From Streptomyces vietnamensis (GTDB lineage Bacteria > Actinomycetota > Actinomycetes > Streptomycetales > Streptomycetaceae): a DNA stretch of 64,000 nucleotides. Below are positions 24,818 through 34,336 of this stretch, piece by piece; positions within the stretch are counted from its first letter, which is position 1; every line of letters starts with the position of its first letter. The notes below the pieces were generated by a model that was not told the origin of the DNA, ran no database searches, and saw nothing but the letters and a program-made list of their open reading frames with translations. The position numbers were made by a program, and so were the translations under genes. The stretch lies in assembly GCF_000830005.1 (NCBI RefSeq), contig NZ_CP010407.1:5522001-5586000 (forward strand), read 5' to 3'.

Positions 24818-26395
24818 CTACTTGCAGACCGTGGCCGAGGCAGGGACCTTGCCCGCCAGGAGGTACTCGTCCACCGTCTTCTTCACGCACGCGCTGCCGC
24901 TGTTGTAGGCGCCGTGGCCCTCGCCCTCGTACGTGACCTCCACGCCGACGCCCTTGCCGAGCGCGTCCACCATCGACCGGGCGCCCTCGTACGGCGTCGC
25001 CGGGTCGCCGGTGTTGCCGACGACGAGGATCGGCGCCGAGCCGGGCGCCGAGACGTCCGGGTGCTCCCAGAGCCCGGGCACCGGCCACTGCGAGCAGCTC
25101 GCGAGCGCCCAGCCCATGTAGTCGCCGAAGACGGGGGAGGCCTCGCGGAACCGGCCGAGCCGCTCCTTCGCCTGCCCCAGGGTGTAGCGCTCCTTGAAGT
25201 CCACGCAGTTGATCGCCGCGTTCGCCGCCTGGATGTTGCTGTACGAGCCGTTCTCGCCGCGCCCGTTCATCGAGTCGGACAGGGTGAGGAGCAGCGCCCC
25301 GTCGCCGCCGTCGGCCGCGTCGAGCCCCTGCTCCAGATACGGCCAGAACTTCTTCGAGTACAGGGCCTGCGCGATGCCGTTGGTGGCCTGCGTCTGGGTG
25401 AGTTTCCGGTCGCCGACGCCGGCGATAGGCTCCTTGTCGAGGGCCGCGAGGAGGTTGGTGATCCCCGCCTCGATCTCGGCGACGGTGCTGCCGGGCAGGG
25501 TGCACTCGTCGCCGCGGTCCACACAGTCCCGGGCGAAGTTGTCCAGCGCGAGCTGGAAGCCCCTCGCCTGGCCGAGGGCGCCGTCCTCGACGCCCGCGTC
25601 CGGGTCGACGACCGCGTCGAAGACGGCCCGGCCCACGTTCTTCGGGAACATGTGGGCGTAGACGCCGCCGAGTTCCGTGCCGTACGAGATGCCGAAGTAG
25701 TGCAGCTTCTCGTCGCCGAGGACCTGGCGCATCAGGTCCAGGTCCCGGGCCGCGTTCTCGGTGCCGACGTGCGGCAGGGCCGCGCCCGCGTCGCGCTCGC
25801 AGCCCTGCGCGTACCGCTTCTGAGCATCGGACAGCGTCCGCTCCTCGGCGGGGTCGTCGGGCATGAAGTCCAGGGCGTAGTAGGCGTCGAGCTCCTTGTC
25901 GGTGGCGCACTCGACGGGGTCGCTGCGGCCGACCCCGCGCGGGTCGAAGGAGACCAGGTCGTAGCGGGTGCGCAGGCTCTCGTAGTCGGAGGCGAAGCCG
26001 GGCAGGCCGGTGATGCCGGAGCCGCCGGGCCCGCCGAAGTTGAAGACGAGCGAACCGATCCGCTTCGCGCTGTCACGGGCCTTGGCACGGATGAGGGCCA
26101 GCTCGATGGTCTCGCCCTCCGGCACCGACCAGTCCAGCGGCGCCTGGAGGAAGGAGCACTCCCAGGCGGTGCCCCCGGGCAGCGGGGAGGGCGGGGCCCC
26201 GCCACCCTCGGCGGCGGACGGCGCCGGGCACGGTGCCCAGGACAGCTTCTGCGCCGTCAGCGCCGAGAGCCCGCCCGTGCCGGTCGGCTTCACCGGGGCC
26301 GCCGTACTGTCTCCCCCGTCCGAGCATCCGGCGGCGAGCAGCACGGCGGTGGCGGTCAGCAGAGCGGCGCGCTGGGCGGCGGCGGAGATCGGCAT
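24818..26395 (-). CDS. Secreted tripeptidyl-aminopeptidase-like lipoprotein (S33, TAP-type)
   Basis: A 525-residue exported hydrolase. The signal sequence MPISAAAQRAALLTATAVLL ends in the lipobox LAAGC, so it should be membrane-anchored outside. The alpha/beta hydrolase core has FNFGGPGGSGITG, the nucleophile elbow FGISYGTELGG, and the C-terminal TAP-like domain with VGNTGDPATPYEGA and the His in EGEGHGAYNSGSACVK. Family enzymes release tripeptides or amino acids from the N-terminus of peptides. It would fit with peptide uptake, but the transporter is 6 kb away. It is convergent with moeZ. Confidence 0.88.
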   Translation of the reverse strand: MPISAAAQRAALLTATAVLLAAGCSDGGDSTAAPVKPTGTGGLSALTAQKLSWAPCPAPSAAEGGGAPPSPLPGGTAWECSFLQAPLDWSVPEGETIELALIRAKARDSAKRIGSLVFNFGGPGGSGITGLPGFASDYESLRTRYDLVSFDPRGVGRSDPVECATDKELDAYYALDFMPDDPAEERTLSDAQKRYAQGCERDAGAALPHVGTENAARDLDLMRQVLGDEKLHYFGISYGTELGGVYAHMFPKNVGRAVFDAVVDPDAGVEDGALGQARGFQLALDNFARDCVDRGDECTLPGSTVAEIEAGITNLLAALDKEPIAGVGDRKLTQTQATNGIAQALYSKKFWPYLEQGLDAADGGDGALLLTLSDSMNGRGENGSYSNIQAANAAINCVDFKERYTLGQAKERLGRFREASPVFGDYMGWALASCSQWPVPGLWEHPDVSAPGSAPILVVGNTGDPATPYEGARSMVDALGKGVGVEVTYEGEGHGAYNSGSACVKKTVDEYLLAGKVPASATVCK

Positions 26396-26468
26396 AGGCC
26401 CATCGTGGGCCGCCGCCCCCGGCCCCGCGCGGGACGGGGGGCCAAGCGGGTGGCGTACCGGTGGCGTC

Positions 26469-29189
26469 CTACAGGGCTTCCCGCTTGGTCAGCCAGTTGA
26501 AGCAGAGCCACCCCGGCAGCACCGGGATCCACAGCGTGAGCAGGCGGTACAGGAGCACCGCCGGGGTCGCGACCTCCAGCGGCAGGCCCACCGCCACCAG
26601 ACCGAAGGTGAGCGCGCCCTCGACCGCGCCGACACCGCCCGGCGTCGGCGCCGCCGAACCGAGCGCGTTGCCCGCGAGGAAGACGACGGCCACGCTCGCG
26701 TAGCTGAGCGTCTGGCCGCCGTGCCCGAAGGCCCGGATGGAGGCGTCGAGGCAGAGCACGAACACGCCGGTGAGGAGCAGCATCCCGCCGATGCCCGTCG
26801 CCAGCTTCATGGGCCGCTGGAGCACGTCCAGCATGCGCGGCACCACACCGGCGAACAGCGAGCGCAGCCGCGTCGACACGAACTTGCGCATGAACGGGAT
26901 CGCCGTCACCACCAGGACGAGCACCGCGACCGTCAGGAGTCCGGCGATGACCGTCCTGGACGGGGTGAAGGACTGCGACTTCTCCGTGCCCGTCAGATAG
27001 CCGAAGGACAGCAGGAGCAGGATGTGCGCCCCGAGGCCGAAGAGCTGCGAGGCGCCGACGCTCGCGACCGCGAGCCCCGGGCGCACGCCCGCGCGCTGGA
27101 GGAAGCGGGTGTTCAGGGCGACACCGCCGACCGCCGCCGGGGCGACGATCTTCACGAACGAGCCGGCGACCTGCGCCACCACCGTCCGCCAGAACCCGAC
27201 CCGCTCGGGCACGAAGCCGAGCAGGCTCATCGCCGCCGCCACATAGCTGAGCGCCGAGAACAGCACCGCGGCCGCCACCCACCGCCAGTCCGCCTCGCTG
27301 ATCGTCGACAGCGGCGTACGGGCGATCTGCGAGAGCAGGAAGTACGCGGCGACCGCGCCCGCGATCAGGCTGACCAGGGTCCGCGGCTTGATCCGCTCCA
27401 GGCGAACCGGTTCCACCGGGGCCTGCGGGCGGATCAGCAGCACCTGCTGCCGGATCTGCGCGAGCAGGTCCTCCTCGCGGGCCTCGTCGAGGGCGGTGTC
27501 CAGGGCCCGCTTCTCGGCCTTCTTGTCCGCCTTCTTCTCGGCCTTCGTCTCCACCCGTACGGCCTTCTTGTCGGCCGCCGCCTCGGCCTTGGCGAGCTCC
27601 CGCTCGTGCTTGGCCGCCTCCGAGGCCGCGAGCACGGCCTCGCGCTCCCGCGCGGACCGTTCCCGTGCCAGTTTCCGCAGCGTCGCGCGCGTGGAGCGGC
27701 TCAGCGCGATCGGCTGGAGCAGCGGCAGACAGTCGGCGACGCTGTCCGGGCCGAGCACCTCGACGGCCGCGGCGACCGCCCGCTCCGCCCCGACCCGCAG
27801 ACCGAGGGTGGTGAGCAGCTGGGCGATGTCCATCCGCAGGACCAGGTCGCCGGCCGCGATCTCGCCGCCCCGCAGATCGGTGAGGATCACCCTGCCGGAA
27901 CGATCCACCAGGATCGCGTCCCCCGTGAGCCGGCGGTGGGCGATCCGGCGCGACTGCAGCGCCCGGACCTGCCGCCAGGCGCTGTGGACCAGCTCGTCGG
28001 TGATCTCGGAGTCGTCGAGCGAGTCCAGGCTCCGGCCGCCGATGTGCTCGTACACGAGCATCACGGCGTCGGGACCGAGCTCCGAGGTGGCGATCAGCTT
28101 CGGCGCGTTCGCCCCGGCGGCGATCGCCGCGTACGCGAGGAGCGCCTCCTGCTCCAGGGCCTGGCGCAGCGAGACGATGGAGCGGCGGGTGGTGATCGTC
28201 CGCAGGGTGATCCGCCGCCACGCGCGGTAGAAGAAGCCGTGCGCCTGCTGCTCGCGGTCGACGACGGTGACGTCGAGCGGCGGCCCGTCCTCCAGGGTCA
28301 CGATGTACCGGCGGCCCCGGTCGGCGCTGTCCGCCGAGTCGGGCACGCCCTCGGCGCGCAGCGCGGTCACCGGCCGGAAGCCGACCCGGCGCAGGCCGGC
28401 GAGGAGGGTCTGTCCGGTGGGCCGGACGTTCGGCGAGCCGACGGCGTACAACGTGCCGTACGCGACGGTCCAGCCGATCAGTACGGTCAGGATGATCGAG
28501 AGGGCGGTGGTGTAGCCGGCCACCAGCATCGTGAACGCGTCGAGCAGCAGCACCACCCAGAGCGACACCCGCCAGCGGGGTCTGCGGGCCATGCCGACGG
28601 CGGTCATGTACGCGATCACCGGCGCGAGGTAGTTGTGCACCGGGTCCGTGAGCCCGCCCCCGGACTGCGGCTGGGTCAGCGCGTCCTGGATCGTGCCGGG
28701 CGCGGCCTGGGCGACCCAGAGGTCGGTGGCGAGGGTGACGCCGTGCGCCAGGACGGCGGCGAGGACGCCGTCCGCGATCCGCAGCCCGTCGCGTTTGATC
28801 AGCCGCTCGATGGCGAAGGCGACCGGTACGAGCAGGACGGCGATGGACGAGACGAGACCGGCGATCTTGACGAAGACGTCCGGGGTGCCGGTCGCGCCCT
28901 TGTTGATGTCCTGTTCGAGACCCGAGGTCGTGGCGTGGGCGAACGCGGCGACGGCGATGACGAGCCCGATGGCGAGCACGCCGACGAGCAGCCGCATCAG
29001 GTCGGAGGGCCGGTGGACGCGGGCGGCGAGCAGCGGCTCGTCGCCGGAGACCCGCTCGGGCACGTCGGGCTGCGCCCCCTCGGGAGGCTGCGTGTCCTGC
29101 CCCATCACCATGTCCGTCTCTGCATGCGCGTCTTGTCGTTCTTGTGCTCGTTCTTGTTCTTGTACGTGTCGCTCTTGATCTCGTATCAC
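26469..29189 (-). CDS. Pseudokinase fused to UPF0104/MprF-type flippase-like membrane protein
   Basis: A 906-residue membrane protein. Residues 1-60 are hydrophilic, then about six helices (e.g. LLVGVLAIGLVIAVAAFAHA). The middle is a kinase-like region with VYEHIGGRSLD and IAHRRLTGDAILVDRSG, where the catalytic HxD and DFG aspartates are missing, so it looks like a pseudokinase. A Lys/Ala-rich coiled coil (KKAVRVETKAEKKADKKAE) follows, then the C-terminal lysylphosphatidylglycerol synthase-type membrane domain (GGVALNTRFL, SAAPTPGGVGAVEGALTFG). The role could be lipid or polymer flipping, regulated by the kinase-like part. The start is uncertain: GTG 29189 or ATG 29111. Confidence 0.8.
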   Translation of the reverse strand: MIRDQERHVQEQERAQERQDAHAETDMVMGQDTQPPEGAQPDVPERVSGDEPLLAARVHRPSDLMRLLVGVLAIGLVIAVAAFAHATTSGLEQDINKGATGTPDVFVKIAGLVSSIAVLLVPVAFAIERLIKRDGLRIADGVLAAVLAHGVTLATDLWVAQAAPGTIQDALTQPQSGGGLTDPVHNYLAPVIAYMTAVGMARRPRWRVSLWVVLLLDAFTMLVAGYTTALSIILTVLIGWTVAYGTLYAVGSPNVRPTGQTLLAGLRRVGFRPVTALRAEGVPDSADSADRGRRYIVTLEDGPPLDVTVVDREQQAHGFFYRAWRRITLRTITTRRSIVSLRQALEQEALLAYAAIAAGANAPKLIATSELGPDAVMLVYEHIGGRSLDSLDDSEITDELVHSAWRQVRALQSRRIAHRRLTGDAILVDRSGRVILTDLRGGEIAAGDLVLRMDIAQLLTTLGLRVGAERAVAAAVEVLGPDSVADCLPLLQPIALSRSTRATLRKLARERSAREREAVLAASEAAKHERELAKAEAAADKKAVRVETKAEKKADKKAEKRALDTALDEAREEDLLAQIRQQVLLIRPQAPVEPVRLERIKPRTLVSLIAGAVAAYFLLSQIARTPLSTISEADWRWVAAAVLFSALSYVAAAMSLLGFVPERVGFWRTVVAQVAGSFVKIVAPAAVGGVALNTRFLQRAGVRPGLAVASVGASQLFGLGAHILLLLSFGYLTGTEKSQSFTPSRTVIAGLLTVAVLVLVVTAIPFMRKFVSTRLRSLFAGVVPRMLDVLQRPMKLATGIGGMLLLTGVFVLCLDASIRAFGHGGQTLSYASVAVVFLAGNALGSAAPTPGGVGAVEGALTFGLVAVGLPLEVATPAVLLYRLLTLWIPVLPGWLCFNWLTKREAL

Positions 29190-29263
29190 CAGTCACCGCC
29201 CGGACGATGGTGGCACGAAGAGCTGCCGCGCGGAGGCATCAGGGCCATGTCGGTGCGGTGAGG

Positions 29264-29269
29264 CAGGAT
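29264..29269 (+). promoter_or_regulatory. Weak -10-like element of the ATL gene
   Basis: CAGGAT lies 7 nt before the ATG at 29277, the leaderless spacing, though it departs from TANNNT at the first position. Confidence 0.3.
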
Positions 29270-29276
29270 GGGGCGG

Positions 29277-29720
29277 ATGAGCATGGAGGAGCCCATGGGG
29301 GAGACCGACGGGGGGACGGGCGGGGGGACCTTCGGGACGACCGGAGAACTGCCCGAGTACGCGGAGAGGGTGCTCGACGTCGCCGACGCGATCCCTCCCG
29401 GCCGCGTGATGACCTACGGCGACGTGGCCGAGTGGCTGGGCGAGGGCGGACCCCGCCAAGTCGGCCGCGTCATGTCCCTGTACGGCGGTTCGGCGCCCTG
29501 GTGGCGGGTGGTCCGCGCCGACGGCACGCTGCTGCCGGGCCACGAGCTGCGGGCCCTCGCCCACTACCGCGAGGAGGGCACCCCGCTGCGCGCGGCGGGC
29601 CCGGCGGCCGAGGGGCACGTGCCGAGGATCGACATGCGGCGGGCCCGCTGGGACGGCGGTGCCGACGGTGCCGACGGGGGTGCCGGCGGCGCCGGCGGGG
29701 GTGCCGGAACTCACATCTGA
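29277..29720 (+). CDS. Alkyltransferase-like (ATL/MGMT-related) protein
   Basis: A 147-residue member of the MGMT family DNA-binding domain. Conserved parts are PEYAERVLDVADAIPPGRVM, YGDVAEWLGEGGPRQVGRVM and GSAPWWRVVRADGTLLPG. The usual alkyl-acceptor PCHR is replaced by PWWR, so it cannot accept alkyl groups and should act as an ATL protein flagging O6-alkylguanine for excision repair. The C-terminus is a Gly/Ala/Asp-rich tail. Other in-frame starts at 29268, 29283 and 29295 are possible. It is located just before adnA, as the homologue Rv3204 is in mycobacteria (recalled). Confidence 0.83.
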   Translation: MSMEEPMGETDGGTGGGTFGTTGELPEYAERVLDVADAIPPGRVMTYGDVAEWLGEGGPRQVGRVMSLYGGSAPWWRVVRADGTLLPGHELRALAHYREEGTPLRAAGPAAEGHVPRIDMRRARWDGGADGADGGAGGAGGGAGTHI

Positions 29721-29896
29721 GGGAGCCGCCCCGGTCGGCCCGGCAAGGACGGGCCCGAGGGGGTGGAAGCGGTACGGAGTGGGGCTCGCCGGCGGGCCGC
29801 TTCGCGTAACGTCGTCGTTCGCTTCCCCCGAGGCGGCGGCCACGGCACACGGTCGCCTCACCCGCACCACCACACCCACCAGGACCGGCGAACCAC

Positions 29897-32800
29897 GTGA
29901 GCTCCTCCTCCACCACCCGGCGTACGCCGCCGCACCAGGGACAGCCGTACCCGGGTCCGGGCCGGCAGCGGACCCCGGGCGCGTACCGACTGGTGCGCAC
30001 CACGCCGGCCCCGCTGGATCCCCCTCAGCTGGACGCAGTCCAGCGGGAAGTGGTTGAGCACACCGACGGACCTCTCCTCGTCCTCGCCGGACCCGGCACC
30101 GGCAAGACGACCACCCTCGTCGAGGCCGTCGCCACCCGCATGGAGAACGGCGCCGACCCCGAACGCCTCCTCGTCCTCACCTTCAGCCGCAAGGCCGCCG
30201 TCGAACTCCGCGACCGCATGGCCGGCCGGCTCGGCGGCCGCCGCCCGCCACAGGCGACGACCTTCCACTCGTACTGCTACGCCCTGATCCGCGCCCACCA
30301 GGACGCCGAACTCTTCGCCGAACCGCTGCGGCTGCTCTCCGGACCCGAGCAGGACCTCGCCGTCCGCGAACTGCTCGCCGGCCAGATCGACCTGGAGAAG
30401 GCGGGCCTCGGAGGGGTCCGCTGGCCCGACGAACTCCGCGCCTGCCTCACCACCCGGGGCTTCGCCGACGAGGTACGGGCCGTCCTCGCGCGCTCCCGCG
30501 AACTGGGCCTCGGGCCGGACGCGCTGGCCCGCTTCGCGGACCGGGTCGGCCGCCCGGACTGGAAGGCGGCGGCCGGGTTCCTCGCCGAGTACCTCGACGT
30601 CCTCGACCTCCAGGGCGTCCTCGACTACGCGGAGCTCGTCCACCGGGCCGTACCGCTCGCCCGGGACGCGCGCGTGCCCGCGTACGACGCGATCTACGTC
30701 GACGAGTACCAGGACACCGACCCGGCACAGGTCCGGCTGCTGCACGCGCTCGCGGGCGGCGGCCGCAGCACGGTCGTCGCCTTCGGCGACCCGGACCAGT
30801 CCATCTACGCCTTCCGCGGCGCCGACGTGAACGGCATCCTCGACTTCCCGTCCACCTTCGGCGGCGCGACCGTCCGGGTCCTGCGCACCTCCCGCCGCTC
30901 GGGCGCGGAGCTCCTCGGGGCGACCCGGCTGCTCGCCCAGCGGATGCCGATGCCCCGGCTCCCCGCCGACAAGGTCCGCGCCCACCGCGAGCTCGCCCCC
31001 ACCCGGGAGGGGGGCCGGGCGGAGGCGTACACGTACCCCACGGCCTCGGCGGAGGCCGAGAACATCGCCGACCTGCTGCGCCGCGCGCACCTGGAGGACG
31101 GCGTGCCCTGGCAGGACATGGCCGTCCTCACCCGCGCCGCCGCCTCCCTCCCGTCCCTCCGCCGCGCCCTCACCTCGGCGGGAGTCCCGGTGGAAACGGA
31201 CGCGGCGGACACCCCACTCCGCCACGAACCGGCGGTGACACCACTGCTGCTCGCGCTGAGGGCAGTGGCGGGCGCCGTGGGCACGGCTTCCGCCGGGACG
31301 GACCCGGTTGTGGGCAGGCGTTCCGCTGAGTCGGACCCGGTTGTGGGCAGGCGTTCCGCAGGGGCGGAACGGGTGGGCACAACCGACGACGGCGCCGCAC
31401 CCGCCCTGGACCCCGAGCACCAGGACGACGCGCCCGCGCAGGACGGCACCGAAGCGGTCTGGCTGCCCGTCGAGACGGCCCTCGAACTGCTCGCATCGCC
31501 TCTCGCCGGCGTGGACCCCGCCGACCTCCGGCGCCTGGGCCGCGCCCTACGGGACGAGGAGAGGGCCGGCGGGAACAAGGTCCCGCCACCTTCGGACGTC
31601 CTGCTCGCCCAAGCACTGGCGCAGCCGGAGCGCCTCGCCGCCCACGACCCCGCCTACGCCCGCGGCGCCCAGCGCCTGGGCCTGCTCCTCCAGGAGACCC
31701 GCACCCTCCTGAAGAACGGCGGCACCGCCGAAGAGGCCCTCTGGGTCCTCTGGAGCGGCACCCCCTGGCCCGGCCGCCTGGAGCGCGCCGCCCTGCGCGG
31801 CGGTCCCGCCGGGCGCAACGCCGACCGTGACCTCGACGCCGTCTGCGCCCTGTTCGAGACCGCCGCCCGCGCCGAGGAGCGCGTCGGCGGCCGGGGCGTC
31901 CTCAACTTCCTGGAGGAGCTCGACGCCCAGGACATCGCCGCCGACACCCTCACCCGCCGGCACACCCGCCCGGACGCCGTCCGCCTGATGACCGCCCACC
32001 GCTCCAAGGGCCTGGAGTGGAGCTTCGTCGTCGTCGCCGGCATGCAGGAGGGCCTCTGGCCGGACCTGCGCAGGCGGGGCTCCCTCCTCGAAGCCGACCG
32101 CATCGGCCGCGACGGCCTCGCCGAACCCCTCACCCCCGGCGCCCTCCTCGCCGAGGAGCGGAGGCTCTTCTACGTCGCCGCCACGCGCGCGCGTGACCGG
32201 CTCGTCGTCACCGCCGTGAAGGCCGCCGCCGAGGACGGGGACCAGCCGTCCCGGTTCCTCACCGAGCTCGGCGTCGAGCCGAAGGACGTTCCCGGCCGCC
32301 CCCGCCGCCCGCTCGCGGTCTCCGCGCTCGTCGCCGAGCTCCGCGCCACCACCGTCGACCCGGAGGCCTCGCCCGAGCTCCGGGAGGCGGCCGCCGACCG
32401 GCTCGCCCGGCTGGCCGCGCTCACCGACGACGAGGGCCAGCCGCTGGTCCCGGCCGCGCACCCGGACCGCTGGTGGGGCCTGTTCGAGCCGACGCGCAGC
32501 CCGGCGCCGCTGCGCGAGCGCGACCGGCCGGTGGCGCTGTCGCCGAGCGCGCTGGAGAACCTGGTCTCCACCTGCTCCCTCCAGTGGTTCCTGGGCCGCG
32601 AGGTCAAGGCGGCGGCCCCCGCCACCGCCGCCCAGGGCTTCGGGAACGTCGTCCACGTCCTCGCCGACGAGGTCGCCTCCGGGCGCACCCCGGCCGACCT
32701 CGACGTCCTCATGGCCCGGCTCGACTCCGTCTGGGACGCCCTCGCCTTCGACGCGCCCTGGAAGTCGGCGCAGGAGAAGCAGCACGCGCGCGTGGCCCTC

Positions 32801-33331
32801 GAACGCTTCCTGAGCTGGCACGTCATGGACCGCGGCGGCCGCACCCCCGCCGCCTCCGAGCACGGCTTCGACGTGACCCTGGAGGCGGGGGAGTACGAGG
32901 TCCGCATCCGGGGCTCCATGGACCGGGTCGAGACCGACGAGCACGGGCGCGCGTACGTCGTCGACTTCAAGACCGGCAAGTCCGCCCCCACCAAGGACGA
33001 GGTCGCCCACCACCCGCAGCTCGCCGTCTACCAGCTCGCGGTGCGGGAGGGCGCCCTCGACGAGGTCTTCGGCGGCGACCGCCCGGAGCCCGGCGGCGCC
33101 GAGCTCGTACAGCTGAGGCAGGCCGCCCCGAAGAAGGAGGGCGGCGACGCCCTGCCGAAGGTCCAGGCGCAGGAGCCGCTGACCGGGGAGTGGGTCGGCG
33201 AGCTGCTCGCCAACGCGGCGGGCCGGGTCCTCGACGAGCGGTTCACCCCGAGCACCGGCCAGCACTGCACGACCTGCGCCTTCCGGGCCTCGTGCAGCGC
33301 CCAGCCGGAGGGCCGCCAGGTCGTCGACTGA
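29897..33331 (+). CDS. adnA: DNA helicase-nuclease subunit AdnA
   Basis: A 1144-residue UvrD-like helicase with a RecB-type nuclease domain, one half of the AdnAB complex that resects double-strand breaks. Walker A AGPGTGKT (64-71), VDEYQDTD (about 268, Walker B/motif II), GDPDQSIYAFRGAD, motif V-VI region HRSKGLEW and YVAATRARDRL. The C-terminal nuclease has VVDFKTGKS at about 1020 and a cysteine set (CSLQW and CTTCAFRASC) likely holding an Fe-S cluster. Residues 469-496 are an inserted repeat-encoded linker. The start is GTG at 29897. It is followed by a small secreted-protein gene and then adnB. Confidence 0.92.
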   Translation: MSSSSTTRRTPPHQGQPYPGPGRQRTPGAYRLVRTTPAPLDPPQLDAVQREVVEHTDGPLLVLAGPGTGKTTTLVEAVATRMENGADPERLLVLTFSRKAAVELRDRMAGRLGGRRPPQATTFHSYCYALIRAHQDAELFAEPLRLLSGPEQDLAVRELLAGQIDLEKAGLGGVRWPDELRACLTTRGFADEVRAVLARSRELGLGPDALARFADRVGRPDWKAAAGFLAEYLDVLDLQGVLDYAELVHRAVPLARDARVPAYDAIYVDEYQDTDPAQVRLLHALAGGGRSTVVAFGDPDQSIYAFRGADVNGILDFPSTFGGATVRVLRTSRRSGAELLGATRLLAQRMPMPRLPADKVRAHRELAPTREGGRAEAYTYPTASAEAENIADLLRRAHLEDGVPWQDMAVLTRAAASLPSLRRALTSAGVPVETDAADTPLRHEPAVTPLLLALRAVAGAVGTASAGTDPVVGRRSAESDPVVGRRSAGAERVGTTDDGAAPALDPEHQDDAPAQDGTEAVWLPVETALELLASPLAGVDPADLRRLGRALRDEERAGGNKVPPPSDVLLAQALAQPERLAAHDPAYARGAQRLGLLLQETRTLLKNGGTAEEALWVLWSGTPWPGRLERAALRGGPAGRNADRDLDAVCALFETAARAEERVGGRGVLNFLEELDAQDIAADTLTRRHTRPDAVRLMTAHRSKGLEWSFVVVAGMQEGLWPDLRRRGSLLEADRIGRDGLAEPLTPGALLAEERRLFYVAATRARDRLVVTAVKAAAEDGDQPSRFLTELGVEPKDVPGRPRRPLAVSALVAELRATTVDPEASPELREAAADRLARLAALTDDEGQPLVPAAHPDRWWGLFEPTRSPAPLRERDRPVALSPSALENLVSTCSLQWFLGREVKAAAPATAAQGFGNVVHVLADEVASGRTPADLDVLMARLDSVWDALAFDAPWKSAQEKQHARVALERFLSWHVMDRGGRTPAASEHGFDVTLEAGEYEVRIRGSMDRVETDEHGRAYVVDFKTGKSAPTKDEVAHHPQLAVYQLAVREGALDEVFGGDRPEPGGAELVQLRQAAPKKEGGDALPKVQAQEPLTGEWVGELLANAAGRVLDERFTPSTGQHCTTCAFRASCSAQPEGRQVVD
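31301..31384 (+). repeat. Palindromic dispersed repeat, duplicated, inside adnA
   Basis: Two copies of GACCCGGTTGTGGGCAGGCG followed by TTCCGC (31301-31326 and 31334-31359) lie 33 bp apart. The second continues into a mirror arm GCGGAACGGGTGGGCACAACC ending at 31384. Outer arms GGTTGTG/CACAACC and inner arms CGTTCCGC/GCGGAACG pair. Translation is in frame and encodes DPVVGRRSAES twice. Confidence 0.88.
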
Positions 33332-33422
33332 CACCCTCCCGGTGCCGGGTGCGGAGTAGCGGGCACGCGCGCGCGGGGCGACCCTGGTGGACAGGGGTGT
33401 CCGGGAACGCGAGGAGGCTCGC

Positions 33423-34289
33423 ATGGCGTCCCACCGAAAGCTCCGCGCCGCGGCGGTCGTCTGTGCCGCCGTCGTCGTCACGGGGCCCGCGCCGCTCGCG
33501 GCCCGGGCGGCGACCGCAGGCCAGGCGGCAGCCGTCCCACCCGGCGCGGCGGCCCTCGCACCCGGCGCGGCGGCCCTCGCACCCGGCGCGGCGGTCCTCG
33601 CACCCTCCCCCTCCCCGGACCCGTTCGCGGGCCTCACCCCCGACGAGATCGGCGAGCGGGCCGTGACCGCCACACAGTCCGCGACCTCCCTGCGGATGAC
33701 CGGCAAGGTCGTCAGCGAAGGACAGCCGCTCGGCATCGACTTCTCCGTCAACGACAAGGACGAGTGCACCGGCCTGATCAAGATCAAGGACGGCACCGCC
33801 GAACTGCGCCGGCTCGACCACATCACCTACATGAAGGGCGACGAGGACTTCTGGCGGGCCTCCATGGCCTCCCAGGGCATGCCCGAACCGCAGATCACGG
33901 CCACCCTCGAACTGATCAAGGACCGCTGGCTGAAGATCGCCCCGGGACAGGCGGGCAGCGAGGACCTCGGCGGCGTCTGCGACCTGAAGTCGCTCCTCGC
34001 CGACCTGGACAAGGACAAGGAACAGCGCAGGGGACTGACCCGGGGCCCGGACGCCAAGGTCGGCGGGACCCCCGTCGCGACCCTGGTGAAGAAGAAGCCG
34101 GGAGGCGAGACGACCACCGTGTCCGTCTCCGAGCGGGGCAAGACGTACATCCTGAAGATGGTCAAGAAGGGCGGCAAGGAGCCCGGCGCGATCGTGCTCT
34201 CCGACTACGACAAGCCGGTCCACGTGAAGGCCCCGCCGGCCGACGAGACGGTGGACCTCTCCAAGCTGGACGGCGGCGCGCCCGCGTAA
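33423..34289 (+). CDS. Secreted hypothetical protein (LppX/LprAFG-like?)
   Basis: A 288-residue protein starting MASHRKLRAAAVVCAAVVVT with GAGGAGG just upstream. A signal peptide is likely, with cleavage near ARAAT; no lipobox cysteine is seen. Three PGAAALA repeats follow, then a domain of beta-rich appearance (VVSEGQPLGIDFSVNDKDEC). The layout recalls the LppX/LprAFG or LolA-type lipid-binding proteins, but the match is by eye only. It lies between adnA and adnB, so co-expression with break-repair genes is possible though not functionally obvious. Confidence 0.72.
   Translation: MASHRKLRAAAVVCAAVVVTGPAPLAARAATAGQAAAVPPGAAALAPGAAALAPGAAVLAPSPSPDPFAGLTPDEIGERAVTATQSATSLRMTGKVVSEGQPLGIDFSVNDKDECTGLIKIKDGTAELRRLDHITYMKGDEDFWRASMASQGMPEPQITATLELIKDRWLKIAPGQAGSEDLGGVCDLKSLLADLDKDKEQRRGLTRGPDAKVGGTPVATLVKKKPGGETTTVSVSERGKTYILKMVKKGGKEPGAIVLSDYDKPVHVKAPPADETVDLSKLDGGAPA
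33538..33600 (+). repeat. Three 21-bp tandem repeats after the signal peptide
   Basis: Three near-identical 21-bp units (33538-33558, 33559-33579, 33580-33600) encode repeated PGAAALA in the mature N-terminus of the secreted protein. Confidence 0.9.
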
Positions 34290-34336
34290 CGCCCCAGGTC
34301 GGAGGCGTACGGGGCCGGAGTGTCGGTGGGCCCCGT

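Noticed and set aside
26010..29261. Long plus-strand open frame opposite the pseudokinase-flippase gene
   Set aside because: Composition is Arg/His/Asp/Glu-rich without motifs. The minus strand shows membrane helices and a family match.
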